Shown piece by piece: positions 1-12,192 of a stretch of 64,000 nt of DNA. Positions within the stretch are counted from its first letter, which is position 1, and the number at the start of each line of letters is the position of its first letter. Origin of the DNA: Artemisia argyi (lineage: Eukaryota > Streptophyta > Magnoliopsida > Asterales > Asteraceae); contig CM060708.1 of the NCBI GenBank assembly GCA_030686995.1, forward strand, positions 182,078,115 through 182,142,114, written 5' to 3'. Under the pieces are notes generated by a model. It saw only the letters and a list, made by a program, of their open reading frames with translations, had not been told where the DNA came from and ran no database searches. Both the position numbers and the translations under genes were made by a program.

Positions 1-500
1 TGAGAAAATTATGTGGAATGAACCAGTATTTAAAAGGGAAAGATTTACTGTTCTGGAGCATGGCCGGTCCCCTTAATTAGGGGCCGGTCCCCTTAATAAT
101 TAAGGGGGCCGCCTTATGAATTAAGGGGGCCGCCCCTCCAGAACGTTGGATTTTCTTGTCCATTAGTGGGGAAGGTTTTTCTGGATCAAACTTGCCCTTT
201 TTGGTTGGAATTTTAAAATCATATCTTTGTAGTTTAATAAAACAATACCAAAAATGATTTACTAATATATACAAAATGTTAATGTCATTTTATAAAATAT
301 TATGTGTTAAGAAAAGGCTTCCTTTGATCATGCAATGCATAAGATGCTAAGTTTATGCATACCTTAAGTGATATTAGTTGTAGAAGTAAATATTTGTTAC
401 TAAATACTTGTTTACGTCATAATCTTGACTTAGTTTAGTTTACATTTTGTGATTATCAAAACATAGAGTTATTGAGAAATATTAATAACGTTTTTAAACA
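1..500 (-). mobile_element. Truncated LTR of the E family
   Basis: Non-coding sequence that can be aligned by eye, with clear divergence, to the last 600 bp (plus coordinates) of the E-family LTR at 53262-53859. Shared landmarks in the same order are a palindromic GGTCCCCTTAA / AAGGGGGCCGCC cluster (63-137), the phrase GAACGTTGGATTTTCTTGTC (142-161), TTTGATCATG, ACCTTAAGTGAT and ATTATCAAAACAT. Homology fades near 490-500. No polypurine tract follows, so this is the outer side of a 5' LTR or a solo LTR, cut by the window edge. The boundary is approximate. Confidence 0.6.
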
Positions 501-3324
501 TTATTTATATAAACATGGATTTTTTTGGCTCCATATTTAGGAGTGTTTGGACAAGCTTATTTATAGATCTTATTACTTTTTGGACATGAACATAGGTACA
601 TAACCTCACCTGTGATGTTTTCATCAACGTTTACTTTTTGGACCCAGGGATTATTCCAAGAAACAGAAACAACAGTAATAAGATTAACCGAAGTATATTA
701 ACAAGGGTCTTCTTGCACTTGGAAATATTATTAGTGTCCTTGCTGATGAGAAAAAATGGAAAGAAGGTGTTCATGTGTTGTATCGATAGAGTAAACTTAC
801 TCACCTTTTGCATGTCGGCCATATTTTTATCTAGAATAAATCATCATTATTTATTTAAGGTTTTATTAGAAGTGTAGAACTGTTATGATAGATAATGTCA
901 AACAAACAAACTTTTATTAGTAACGTTGCTAAACATACTATATTTTGAAATCTTCAATAAAAAAATTTGTTTCCCTGTTTCCAGTAGTACTACTTATTTA
1001 AAAGATTCAACTATTGCAATATAATTGTGCATATAGTATGATAATATGAATTTGGGAAATTAAGCTTTGACAAAAATGGCTTCTTCTGAGTATTTGGACC
1101 GCTTTATATCAAAATTCAAGATATTACTTGATTAAATTTAAGATCTGACTTGATCAAAATGTTAAATTTGCCACCATTTCACTTTCCTTTACTTGCTAAT
1201 GATTTATTTTGTAACATGTAAGCGTAGGTGATATTTCGTAGCTACATAACAGGGTAAAGGTGTAGTTATACATAAGAACTCATAAAAAAAGCTAAGAAAC
1301 TGGTGTGAATGAGGTTACTGAAAATAGATTATATATGCTAATAAAGTAATAAGCTTAAGTTGTTCGGCTTTGCCTAGACAGGAAACACACAAAATAGCTT
1401 ATTATTGCATTTTACTAATGGAATAATCTGATTAGCTGCTTACATAAACTTACTCCATACCCTTTGTAATATGAACATATTGTACCTCTGTGATTTCATA
1501 AGCGCTTTATGCTATGTTTTTGGTATAAATACGGATGAATTGTATATGCATTTTATATTGAGGATCCAATGCCGTAAAAATAGCTGTGTGTTTATTTGGT
1601 AGATGGAGTTGAGGTAAATAGGAAAGAATACAATTACATATCTTTTTTTTTTTCATCTATGCATATACCATAAATTAACAATATCACCAACAAACAATAA
1701 ATTATCAGCAAACAATAACCTTTATTATTGTTTGGATTCTTTTTATCTGCTTATTTTGCTGCCAAATAATCACTTTTATGTGGTTATTTTGAGTCCTATT
1801 AGGATGATTCCGGTTCTGGGTCATAACAGTAGGGCGTGGGTCAAAACCGGGTAAGAAAGATAGTTGCTTTTAGTATTATTTTGATGTTTTGGGGTGTTTG
1901 GGATTGCACATCTCATATGGTTTTTATAAACTACTCAACTGTTTGGGTGGGTTGGTTTATAAAAACAATATCTTAAGTTACTGTTATATGCGTCTTTTGG
2001 GTCGTTGTACCAATATATCATGGGACATCTCTTGATCTTATGACTATTATTTTTCAGATTTCGATTATTTAAATAATAACATCTCTTGATCTTATTATAT
2101 TTAGGAAGGTAATGGATTCACTCTTCGTAGACGAAACACCGTGGCAGCTACAACTAAAGAAAAAGAACCTCATTCATTGGAAATTGATCCTCCCCATGTA
2201 CTTTTCTTCATCTCTCATAATAGCTATTGCCTTAAACCAATAATTGTGGAAGAAAGTGCTATGACTACAGATACTTGCTTTAGCCCTAAGCTAATTCATT
2301 GGCAATTGACCTATATAATTATAAGGCGATAGGCTTGAATATAGACATGGGTTTAAGGGCATATCCAAACACCCCTTAAGACCAGATCTTCTATGCCCAA
2401 CGTGTGATGTTGTGGTGGAACCATTGGACCATGGCATAGTGTTGCATAGAGACTCTACAAAATGTGCGGGAGAAAGTATTTGGATATAGATTATAAGGTG
2501 ATAGGAACTTTTGAGTATTTAGATATAGCTAAACTTCTTAGCCTTATAAAGTCATTTAAGATGTTACGTTAAGGTGTTCACTTGTGTGCATTAAATATAG
2601 ATTGTGGGTACCCATTTTTCCTGTTTGACCTGTTCCCCTTAAATCTAATATTTTTTTAAGATTTTTTTTAACGACCATCTATTAATGGGTTCATGCTACT
2701 CATATCAGGTTGTATCAGATATCTCGTCTAACCATTTGGTGGAGGGCCAAGAAGATGTGTACGAGACCAGTTAAACAAGCATAATTCTATATCATTTTTT
2801 ATTTGATATAATCTCATCATTTTGCGCCTCTCATGTTTCATAAATTTATACTTCGGCTCTTCTAATAATATTGTTCAAGCTTCGCCAATGATTTCAAACA
2901 GATTAGAAAGAAGATTATGTCTCAATACTTAGTGCGGAGGTTTTGTTTGTTTTTTGAGTGGTTCAGATAAAATATGTGATGTTTATACTTTTGGCTCGGG
3001 TCATATATAAACATCAAAAGGCTGTCTCATTCAAAGCAACTAAACAAATTATTTTACTTATAGATTTAAAATAACAATAGTTCATGGATATTTGTAACCT
3101 TGTCACCCACACGTAGCAAAATAAAATAATACAATAGTAATGAAATCTAGCAGATGGTAATTTTGAAAATGGCCCAGAATCAAACGCTTCATGGGTTGTT
3201 TGTCATGCTAATTCTTTAATCAAGTTTGAACATGTATTTGTTGAATCTAAATGTGAATTATTTTGATTTTGTCGAGGATTAGTTACTGATGGAATATTAT
3301 TTTTGGCATATCATCTCATATACA
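501..3324. other. Non-coding AT-rich stretch, no gene recognised
   Basis: No open frame here resembles a known protein. One exon-like segment (about 2104-2148) follows an AG acceptor-like site and continues openly for some 60 codons, but I cannot assign it. Two phrases resembling GGGGTGTTTGG lie near 1892 and, inverted, near 2364. They could be the ends of a decayed DNA transposon, but the support is weak. Confidence 0.3.
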
Positions 3325-3456
3325 GATGAAGAAGACGATCTTCTTCAAGGAATAAATGGTTATCGTCAATCCAGAAATTTGGCAGCATTGTCGAAGCACG
3401 CCAATGCTGGATGGCTGATGAAATAGCACAAGCACTAGAGCACAAATTGGGTCAAA
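3325..3456 (+). pseudogene. Fragment of an uncharacterised GPI-anchored protein family gene
   Basis: Directly after an AG acceptor-like site (3324-3325) the frame reads DEEDDLLQGINGYRQSRNL, then AALSKHANA. After a frameshift near 3400-3406 it continues as ADEIAQALEHK. This pattern, an acidic start, a GIN-Y-R motif and an ADEIA motif, is what I recall for the N-terminal mature part of the Arabidopsis At5g19250/At3g06035 GPI-anchored family, whose function is unknown. Signal peptide, cysteine-rich body and GPI tail are all missing, so this is one broken exon. Nothing around it would restore a gene. The family call rests on remembered motifs. Confidence 0.5.
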
Positions 3457-3644
3457 CTGGTATAGAACTTTTCACAAACACTATTTCGGAATACAACTTT
3501 TCACAAAAATATAGAATTTTGTATAAAAAATGTTTCGGGTCAACCCAACCTGTTTTCACTCCACACAGTTATTCTTGACCCGTTATCCAACCAGTCCCCA
3601 TTTTGCCACCTATATTGTGTCTCAAATTGAGCACTAAATTGAGA

Positions 3645-3775
3645 TACTTCATGGCACGTTGCCTGTCCCAAGGCCTGGGCAAGTTCTTGGCTTAATCGGA
3701 ACAAATGGAATTGGGAAGTTGACCGCTCCAAAAGTCTTTGCTGGAAAATTGAAACCCAATTTTGGATGCTTTAAC
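3645..3775 (+). pseudogene. Exon fragment of the ABCE1/RLI ribosome-recycling ATPase
   Basis: The plus frame contains [20 protein letters not shown] followed by [16 protein letters not shown]. That is the region around the first Walker A motif of ABCE1 (RNase L inhibitor, RLI), a soluble Fe-S ABC ATPase that splits ribosomes. The P-loop serine after GK is leucine here, and the upstream frame has a stop (3633-3635). The segment ends at a GTAAAT donor-like site (3776), so it is a genomic exon and not a processed copy. It lies under 200 bp from a fragment of an unrelated GPI-anchored gene. An ORF on the opposite strand across 3540-3731 is its shadow. Confidence 0.65.
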
Positions 3776-3972
3776 GTAAATCTGATGATCCCTTATAGTT
3801 TATATCCTTAGTCATTTTAATTTATTTTCTTTTATTGTTGTTAATGCTTTATGTTAAATATATTAACGTGTTTATATCATCAATTTATTTTCTTTTTCCA
3901 ACTTTTGTGTTTAACATATTAACGTGTTTTTTGGAAAATTTTCTTTACATTTGTTGAATTGCTTTACAGTTG
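3776..3972. other. Short non-coding spacer after the ABCE1 fragment
   Basis: Begins with the donor-like GTAAAT and is AT-rich and intron-like. It contains two similar phrases built around ATATTAACGTG. No coding potential is seen. Confidence 0.35.
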
Positions 3973-6900
3973 TGATGAGCGAAGGATCAAGCTGTGATCT
4001 TTGATTGAGCCCGAACCGTCAGATTATTATTGACCAAGGTCAACAAGTCAAAGATAGCCTAGAATCAATACTCCGGTGATAGTGTAGTGTTTTCCCGGGT
4101 CGTTAAAGTCCCGACGAGATTGAAATGGTGCTTTGGAAATCGTTTATGAGTGAGTGGGACTGAGGACAGTAGCCCAGATGATATGGAATTGATTTTGCTA
4201 CTGTTATTTTGGTATTGGTAAACAGATATAATATTCACAAAAATCAGATACCAGATATATGCAAAAATTCACAATTAAGATCACGTATCGGACTGAAAAA
4301 GTGGGTTTTTGGTAATTATCAAACTACAGGGGGTGCTTTTGACACTTTTCAAAACTTAAAATTAAAAATGAAAAAGAAATTATAAAAGTGATTAAAATAA
4401 TATTAAACTACTATTTAATTAATTAAACTATTTAAAATCTAAATTAAAACCTAATTTAAATAAACTAAAAATGACAAATGATTTAAATTAAACTAAAAAT
4501 TAACAAAAATATTTTCTAAACCTAAATTAGAACTTGAAGAAAGTATAAAAAATTAAAAATAATATTTTTGTCTTTTTGTGGTTTTGTTATTAATTAAAAA
4601 CTATTTAACTTAATTAAACTAATTAAACTACTTTTAATTTATATTAATACTAAATTAACTTAGAAAATTAAGATAAAATTTATAAAATTACTTAACCATC
4701 ACTGGAATCCTACAAAATTATAAAAACTCTAAAAATTATGTTTTAAGATTAAACAACTAATTATTTACCTATTAATTACTTAAGTCTATTTTAAACAAAT
4801 AAAATAAGAAAAATAAAAAATGAATAGTAGAATATCAAATTTTATTTTCTAAAAACTTATTATACTATATTAGAACTAGGAAAATTATAAAAACTAGATT
4901 TAACCTTATAAAAACTAAATAAACTATTTAATACTTAATATTAATTAATAATAAAGAAAATTAAAATTAAATCTAATTAACACTAAATGACAAAATAAAA
5001 ATCTGAAAAAATTATCAAAATTACTTTACTATATGAGGTATTTAATAAAAATATAAAAACACTAGTGACTTAATTAAATTATAAAAATGAAAATTAAAAT
5101 TAACTTGAATTAAATAGAAACTATCACTTACTTTAACTTTGTTTTTTTTGGATTTTTCTTTTTCAGAACTACTTTATACCTTAAAATGACAAACTTTTGT
5201 AAAGACACTTTCCAAGTTAGCTTATAAATAAGCTATAAGCACCTCCCCCTTGGCTACACAGTTGACTTATGTTGACTGTGTGGTCAATTTGGGTCAAATG
5301 GCCTAAGTTGGGGTCCACAGTGGTAAAAAAGGGTCTCAGCAAGTTTAACAAACACAAATAAGCAATAAACACAAACACTAGATCACTAATAAGCTGTAAA
5401 GATGAAATAAGCACTTTTCACTTTGCACTTATGGGTCAGAACTGGGACAAACTTGGTGAGCACTTTCAGGTGGGGTCCACTAGGCTAAGGGTCAAACAAA
5501 TGGTCAAAGGTGAGACTCTGGTAGGAGGGGGAATGTAAAAACCTATCTATGGGGTCTGGGGTCCACTGAGGTGGTCACAAAACACCACCAAAGTGATGGT
5601 GGTGACTGGGTGACTGGGTGAGCAGGGCACAACCTTGCCCTGCAGGTCACTTTGATGGTCTGTGGGACCCACTTAAGCTTCCCAACAATTCAAGCAAAAA
5701 TTAGGGAACAAAGATAAGCTGGTAGACTTTAATCACACAAGGTTTCAAACCTTAAATTCCATTACACAGTTCACAATTAAAGTTGGAAATTTGGTAAAAA
5801 TCTGAGAAGGCAACTTTTGACTTTTTGTATGAACTAGGTACTTTGACTTATGTGAGATTCTAACCACTAATACTGACTTAGTAAGTTACTATAAGCTATG
5901 TTTAACCTAAATTAAGCTAGAGTTGTGACTTATAAGCTAAATGATGGGATTATGAACCTACAATCTATCACAGTTAACTGTGAGAGATGATTAACCAAGT
6001 TTTTGACTTTTTTGTGAAACAAAACTAGTATTTATGCTCTATATTACCAAATTGTAACTAAGGAAAACTATTTCAAGTATGATCACCTTCTGAGATTCAC
6101 AATAACCTAGTCAACTAAACTAATCCAAACACCCCTTAATATGGACTGTTTGGTGATTTTCAAGGCAGATGGTGACTAGGGCTTATAAATCTGATCCACA
6201 AAAGCTTATTATGATGATTTAAGTACAAGTGAACACTTAAACACACACTACAACCACAATTACCAAAGATCACTACTTAGACTCTTTTGACTGCCAAATT
6301 GAGTAGCTTTAAGTAACTATGATTTCCAATTAACAAGATACTAATATTATGCTAGATTATCATTACTTACTACTAAATGATCACAGAAAAGCTAATTAAG
6401 TAACTAAACAAGCAATGCTACAATAAATTAAAGAAATGAGTTTTCAAAAAGCTTACAAGGTGCTTTCCAGCTTATGCCAAGAACCAAGAACTGAGAACCA
6501 TTCCTAATGAACCTCCACAGGTTCTCTAACCCAGGGACATCCAAATTCAACCCTGCTCCAGCAATGAATTCCAAGAACACTGAATTTTGACTTTAGTTGA
6601 CTTTTTTTTGTATTTTGAATTTTTTTATTTCTAAACTGTTTTAAGTTATTACTAATAGCTTCAATAAGCTATTTATGAGCTTATATGTATCTAAGAGTCC
6701 AACACATAATGCTAAAAACAACAACTGAACAATATGAGAAATTGAAATATAAGTAAAATTGCATAAGATGTAATAATAAAGGAAGCTTGAAATTAATAAC
6801 TGAAAGCAAGTTACAATACAATAAAAAAAAGGTTACCACTGCTTAAGAGCTTGGGTGTACCCTAGAATTGAGAATTGAAATTAAACGACATACATAAAAC

Positions 6901-8015
6901 TAAAATTAACTACTACTTTCTTCTTCTTGCACTCTCTTCTATTTATAAGCATCCATTAGGGTTACCCTCTGCTCTCTGATCAAATCCCACCATCTTTTGC
7001 TAATTTTGGTCCACTCTTGTGTTGACACGTATTTTTGGCGCCAAAATGTGTTTCTTCAAATTGCCTCTGATAACGTGTAAGGGTGAAGGGGCATTTATTG
7101 TGGGTGGCTTGGGTAGGTGTAGGGAGGTGGGAAGGTAATGATTGTGGGGGCTTTGGCTTGTGATTGGAGGAGAGGGGAGGCTGCAAGTGGTGGTGTTGAG
7201 GAGGGAAAGGGGACGGGTCAACTGAGGGTTGACCGTTTGGTTATTTAAAACGGTTTAGGGGATTGGGTGGGCTCAGGAGGTGGACTGGGTAATTTCTTTG
7301 GGCCCAAGTAGAATAAGGTATTGGATTGGACTTAGTGGATTGGTTTTGGTATAGGTTTAGTTATTTTAGGATCCGGATTTAGCTTATTTTTACAAGGACC
7401 ATTTTTGTAATTTTAGGAAAGTTGAGGGTGTAGACTTGGCATTTTCTTAATTTGTTTACAAGGGTGTAATATGCCAATGATGAATAGTATAAGGTTTTAT
7501 TTTGAATTTTTCACTTTTAAAACCCCAGGGACTAAATCTGCCAATTCCCCAAACTTCAGGGACCTGCCTTGTAATTTCACCAAACTTTCTACCAAGGGAC
7601 CAAACCTGCCATAAGAGATTAGTGCAAGGACAAAATTTGTTTTTCTCAAAGTTTTCCATATCCCAGGGACCATTTTTGACAATTTTCAAAGTTCAGGGAC
7701 TAAACTTGACATTTTGTGAAACTTTTCACCAAAGGACTAATCATGTAATTTTTTGATTTATAAGGGCCTTTGGTGACTTTTTCAAGTTTTTAGAATGACC
7801 AGGGACTAGATTTGACAACTTTTGAAAGTTGGGGGACTGAAACTGCCAATTATGCAAACTTTGTGCGTTTTTCATCTGTTTTTGGTATTTTTGCATTTGA
7901 GACATGTAAAACACTTTCCTGGGATATTTTCACTATTTTGATTCATTATTGAGTGTTTTTGGATGTTTTGGCAGTTCAGAATTGGTAAAAATGATGAGTA
8001 TTTACACACTCATCA
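3973..8015. mobile_element. Unclassified LTR-like block bounded by TGATGAG and CTCATCA
   Basis: A 4-kb non-coding block starts TGATGAG and ends CTCATCA, an LTR-like inverted terminus. The last 24 bp also form a stem-loop (TGATGAGT, 8-nt loop, ACTCATCA). The interior holds a very A-rich segment (4330-5130), a long stretch rich in ATAAGC words (5220-6900) and a GC-richer end (7000-7900). No retrotransposon protein is visible. No matching target-site duplication was found beside these ends, so the limits are tentative. It could be a non-autonomous gypsy relative read on the minus strand, or a mosaic of older repeats. Confidence 0.3.
7390..7860 (-). repeat. Degenerate AGGGAC(T/C)AAA repeat cluster
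   Basis: About ten irregularly spaced copies of a phrase such as AGGGACTAAACTTGACA recur roughly every 30-45 bp, for example near 7526, 7557, 7595, 7673, 7697, 7801 and 7833. Phrases of this kind are common in LTRs of plant gypsy elements, which supports a retroelement origin for the surrounding block. Confidence 0.5.
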
Positions 8016-9743
8016 ATCTTGCTACCGGATGTGCTATTAAGCTGTTTACGCAGGAAATGTTGCATTTGATGTCGCAAGGTAGAATTTGTCAAAGGTAGAA
8101 TTTTTCTTGGTGTCTTTGATTCTATCATTTTAAGTTAATACTTTTAGTTCAAATATCATTCTTCTTATATCTGATCCTGCTTCTAGCTGTTACGGTTACA
8201 CTTAGTGTGCTGGCTTTACTGAACATTAGGTATTTTCTTTCAAGATATTCGGAGACAACATAAAGAACTAGATGGCCTTTAACGAACATAGAGTGGTAGC
8301 AGCCCTTTGTTATGAGTGTTTTTGACATATTGAAACTGTAATAATTCATTTTGAGAGTATGGCTGAATTTCTTTTGTTTATTAATTTGCAGATGTGTGTG
8401 ATGGGTCAAGAGGTGGAATAACACATACTATGCCAATCAAGTTTGAAAAATGGTGGTAAATGGTAATTAAAGCAGTGATTTTTATGTGTTTTTTTGGGGT
8501 TAAAGAGGGGTGCACTGATGTAGAGTCAAGAATGCTTAAAAGAGGCTTACACAGATAAAAATTTCTTAGCTTTTATAGATCTTTTTTGTGTTTTAGGTAA
8601 TGGTGCTTAATCAAAGTTGGAGCTTTTTGTGTTTTTTATATTGAGGTTTGCTCAAATTCTGATATATTCAAGGTTTAGGAAATGGAGTTTGCCCAAATTC
8701 GATCTTTTTGAGTTTTTTTATTTTATAATTTTGTTTTGTATAACCTGTTTTTTAACCTTTCATCTTACAATATATGATAACTGTGTTCACTAGAAATTTT
8801 TGAGCATACAATAATGTAACCAAAATTGCTTTTTTTACTACTACTTCAAGTTCATTTGTTTATCCTGAAATTTGATATGATATCATCTATCGGGGGCTTC
8901 ATGTTTATATTATGTACCAGCAGGGAATAAGGGAAGTGCTAAATGACGTAATTGATCAACTATTTTTATTGTTGTTTTATGCTTTTTTTACACATTTGTT
9001 ATTGAATTTGTAGTGCATGTGAGTTTATAAAGGTGGGATTTAACCTTCACCTTCGAACTTTTATCATATGTGATCAGGTGACTTTCCATCCCTTTTTATC
9101 TTATTAGATGTTTACAAAGGGCTATTATCATGATGTCCCATGGTGCAGGGTTGTTGAAACAGAGATGTTACAAAGCATGAATATGTCATCAATGGAAACC
9201 GGGTATAATTCCATTCTAATATATATTATTGTCTATAAAATGGTAAAAGAGATTTTTATATATTTTTAAAATTATGGCCAGTCTTTATGGACATACCTCG
9301 ACTGTTTAGTAACTATTGGAAGATATATTTTTTATTATAGTCACTTTCTCATACACACTCTGCTTAGTGAGACAACTTTATAAGGTCATTGTAATTCACA
9401 TTTTGTCTAACGAGCTTTAATACTATTAAATCAAACCATAGAAAACGTGAATTTTGTGAATAGGGATCTACTTTTGTTGATAGATACTGTACATCTTATA
9501 ATATATTGAGAATGAAGCTGGTATCTATTGCATATACAAATAATTAAAATACTGTAAATTGTATGTGAACATCGATAGTTTAACATCACAGAAGGATCTC
9601 AATCAATATTAGTAATGTACGTGATTTGTACTTTTGCATTTTCAATTGTTATCTTGATACGAGTCAAATCGATTTTTCGTTTCAATTGGTTTGTGAACGG
9701 ATAGTTTCTTAATCAATTGGGCATGTGTGATGAACAAAAGGGT

Positions 9744-9745
<2 letters not shown>
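8016..9745. other. Non-coding stretch with exon-like islands
   Basis: Mostly T-rich, intron-like DNA. Three short segments look like exons. 8018-8079 is open and ends at a GTAGAA donor-like site. 8391-8460 follows TTGCAG and runs open to a TAA. 9150-9202 lies between AG and GT. None was recognised, and they may be remnants of one host gene broken up by the 4-kb block upstream. Confidence 0.3.

Positions 9746-9823
<78 letters not shown>
9746..9823. repeat. (TA)n microsatellite
   Basis: About 78 bp of uninterrupted TA dinucleotide. An apparent Tyr-Ile repeat protein across it is only the translation of the repeat. Confidence 0.95.
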
Positions 9824-9827
<4 letters not shown>

Positions 9828-10207
9828 GACTTTTTTACGAGAACCACCTTATCTGCGAGAACTGCAAGAACCACAAAAAACATACATGCACGCCTTCAAT
9901 AATTGTATTTTTCCACGTATGTCATAAAAAGAACATATATGTTTTTTAACAAAACATAGTTATTCTAACGAATTTGATGAGAAATTGGATATATAAAAAA
10001 TTTCTTTGAAGGTGTGCATGCATGTTCTTATAAGGCGTGCAATGACTATATTGCGGCCATGTATAAGGATTTTATGAAAGAAGAGGAAAAGTTAATGATG
10101 ATATTAAAGAAAATAGGTGGATACTTACGATTATTAATTATGTGCATGTAATTTTTTGATTTTAAAGGGTGTGCATGTATGTTTTTAGGTGGTTCTCGCA
10201 AGAAAAT

Positions 10208-10209
<2 letters not shown>
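9824..10209. mobile_element. Foldback/MITE-like element between two (TA)n tracts
   Basis: The ends are inverted. The left reads ACGAGAACCACCTTATCTG (about 9836) and then AAACATACATGCACGCC. The right carries the complement, GTGCATGTATGTTTTTAGG then TGGTTCTCGC (10171-10200). A second internal copy of the GCATGCATG phrase lies near 10016-10030. It has no ORF. The GAGAACCAC terminus flanked by TA tracts is a widespread plant MITE/Helitron style, but I could not settle the superfamily. Confidence 0.55.

Positions 10210-10275
<66 letters not shown>
10210..10275. repeat. (TA)n microsatellite
   Basis: About 66 bp of TA dinucleotide at the right end of the foldback element. Confidence 0.95.
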
Positions 10276-10277
<2 letters not shown>

Positions 10278-10960
10278 AAGCGTTCAAATAAGAAGCTTAA
10301 ATTTTGTGAAAACGTGAGAAGCAATCGTAGCTACTCATTTTACACTCCTTTAACTTTGATCTAACGGCTAATAAAACAAATTTCGAATTTTTTTTCGAAT
10401 TTTTTTTTTTGAAAAACTTTTTTTTCGAAATTTTTTTTTCGTAAAATTTTTTTCCGAATTTTTTTCGAAAAAGTTTTTTCTGAAATTTTGTTTTCTGAAA
10501 AATTTCTTTCGTCACATGTGAAAAAAATTTGAAAAATTTCAACAAATTTTTTTTGTCACGTGTAAAAAAAAATTTCGTTACATGTGAAAAAAAAATTTTC
10601 ATCGCATGTGAAAATTTTTTTTCGTCACCTGTGAAAAAAAAATTCCGTCACATGTGACAAAAAAAATTTCGTCACATGTGAAAAAAAAATTCGCAAAAAA
10701 AATTTTTTTTTTTTAATTTCTGTCACATGTGAATTTTTTTTTCGTCACATGTGAAAAAAAATTTGAAAATTTTTCAAAAAAATTTTCAAAAATTTTTTGA
10801 AAATTTTTCAAAAAAATTTTCCAAAATTTTTTGAAAATTTTCAAAAAAAACTTAGTTAGCTAATATTAGCCATTAGATCAAAGTTAAAGGAGGATAAAAT
10901 GAGTGGATACGATTAGTTCTCTCGTTTTCATAAAAATTAGATTTCTCACATGAAGAATAA
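10276..10960. mobile_element. Foldback element with 70-bp inverted arms and CACATGTG-rich core
   Basis: The left arm (about 10301-10370) contains ACTCCTTTAACTTTGATCTA. The right arm (about 10868-10945) carries the inverted counterpart, ending in an equivalent of AACGTGAGAA. The core is low-complexity poly-T/poly-A with some nine variants of GTCACATGTGA, for example near 10511, 10647, 10670, 10720 and 10742. There is no coding capacity; apparent Lys/Phe-rich ORFs are composition artefacts. A non-autonomous DNA element or hairpin repeat is the likeliest reading. Confidence 0.6.
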
Positions 10961-11064
10961 TTAAAATAAGAATGGTAAGAAGTAATTCTACCCACACATT
11001 TTAATTTGGCAGGAAAAATTTGAAAGCAAAATCCCCTCATTTTCAACCATTTATTTTCGCTTTC

Positions 11065-11068
<4 letters not shown>

Positions 11069-11108
<40 letters not shown>
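11069..11108. repeat. Poly(A) run, 40 bp
   Basis: Uninterrupted adenines. No LINE or SINE body was recognised upstream. Confidence 0.9.
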
Positions 11109-11111
<3 letters not shown>

Positions 11112-11144
11112 CTTTCTCTCTTTTTCCTTTTTACTCAACTTGTT

Positions 11145-11493
11145 TTTAAAAAGGGATAATACCAAAATTACTTCAGTTGCCCAAGGCTTGAGCTTTTCTG
11201 GACAAAATCTTTTGCTTTTGCTTTTCTAGACTATGGCAATCAGTATTTTTAGGGCAACTAAAATCTGCAAGTGACAAGTGTGACTTTACAAATTACAAAG
11301 TATGGCAACGTGTGTACTTTTTGGACAATTGGTGTATTTTTTGAGCAACTGGTATACTACAAACGGTGACAAATGGTTGCTAATTCAAGTTGTTCCGGGC
11401 AACTGGTCTAGAAAAGAAAAAGCAAAAAATTTTGTCCAAAAAATCCTAAGCCTTGTACAACTAGGATAATTTTAGTATTATCCCTTTTAAAAT
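11145..11493. mobile_element. MITE with long terminal inverted repeats
   Basis: The left end reads AAAAGGGATAATACCAAAAT. The right end carries the inverse (TAGTATTATCCCTTTT, 11474-11489). Homology of the arms continues inward through TTGCCC...AAGGCTTG, GGACAAAAT and TTGCTTTT...TCTAGAC, giving arms near 100 bp around a short centre. There is no ORF. The superfamily is not determined; the flanks are TA-rich, so the target duplication is ambiguous. Confidence 0.7.
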
Positions 11494-11657
11494 TATATTG
11501 CACGGAGTATATATGGCTAGTGACAGTAAGCATATACGATCGACATTGTCGATCGATTTCTGTCGATCATCATTGATGTGGGTATTCGGTCGAGCAACAA
11601 CAAAGCAACCAAACGGTCGAGCATGAGATCGAATGTCTTTCTATGTTTGTTGGTTGG

Positions 11658-11660
<3 letters not shown>

Positions 11661-11706
<46 letters not shown>
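11661..11706. repeat. Poly(A) run, 46 bp
   Basis: Uninterrupted adenines between GGTTGGATT and CTGAACTAGG. Confidence 0.9.
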
Positions 11707-11708
<2 letters not shown>

Positions 11709-11783
11709 GAACTAGGTCGTCCTTACTGGGGCACTGAATCGCCTGCAGGTCGTTGGAGAGAGAAAGCTGACGTGGCAGGGAAA

Positions 11784-11900
11784 AGTAAGGGGATTGAATC
11801 CCCTTACTGTGGGTAGCCTATTAAGAACGTGGTTTTAAAGGTGATTATATTAAGAACGTGGTTTCATAAAAAAAATATATTAATAACGTGGTTTCATAAA
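11784..11900. repeat. Palindrome and triple TTAAGAACGTGGTTT repeat
   Basis: 11784-11808 is a near-perfect palindrome (AGTAAGGGGATT facing AATCCCCTTACT). It is followed by three spaced copies of a phrase like ATTAAGAACGTGGTTT near 11820, 11849 and 11879. It may be the end of an unidentified repeat. Confidence 0.5.
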
Positions 11901-12192
11901 ATAATCTCTGAATTAATGAAGCAAGCTTAAGGACTTTAAGTACATAAAGGCGGACCTACATAGATATTGAAAACATAATGAAATTTTATCTATCAGCTAT
12001 TCATAAGTAGTTTTATACGGAGTAAAATTTAGTGAACTAAATAAAAGCCTTCAATTGAGCTCCAATTAACTTAATCCATCATTTTGAGCTTCCTCAAAGA
12101 AGTGAAATCGCACAATCTAGATATTGTAGCATAAAATGCTGAGAGCTAAAGCTAATTAGTAATGAAGAAACTGATAACAAGCAGATTTGCTA

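Noticed and set aside
2141..2332. 63-residue plus-strand ORF as a host gene
   Set aside because: No recognisable family or gene context; kept only as an exon-like island.
3540..3731. 63-residue minus-strand ORF
   Set aside because: It lies opposite the ABCE1 exon fragment, whose plus frame carries the recognisable P-loop.
9727..10364. Tyr-Ile repeat proteins on both strands
   Set aside because: They are translations of (TA)n microsatellites.
10297..11112. Lys/Phe-rich and poly-Phe ORFs
   Set aside because: Composition artefacts of A/T runs in the foldback core and poly(A).
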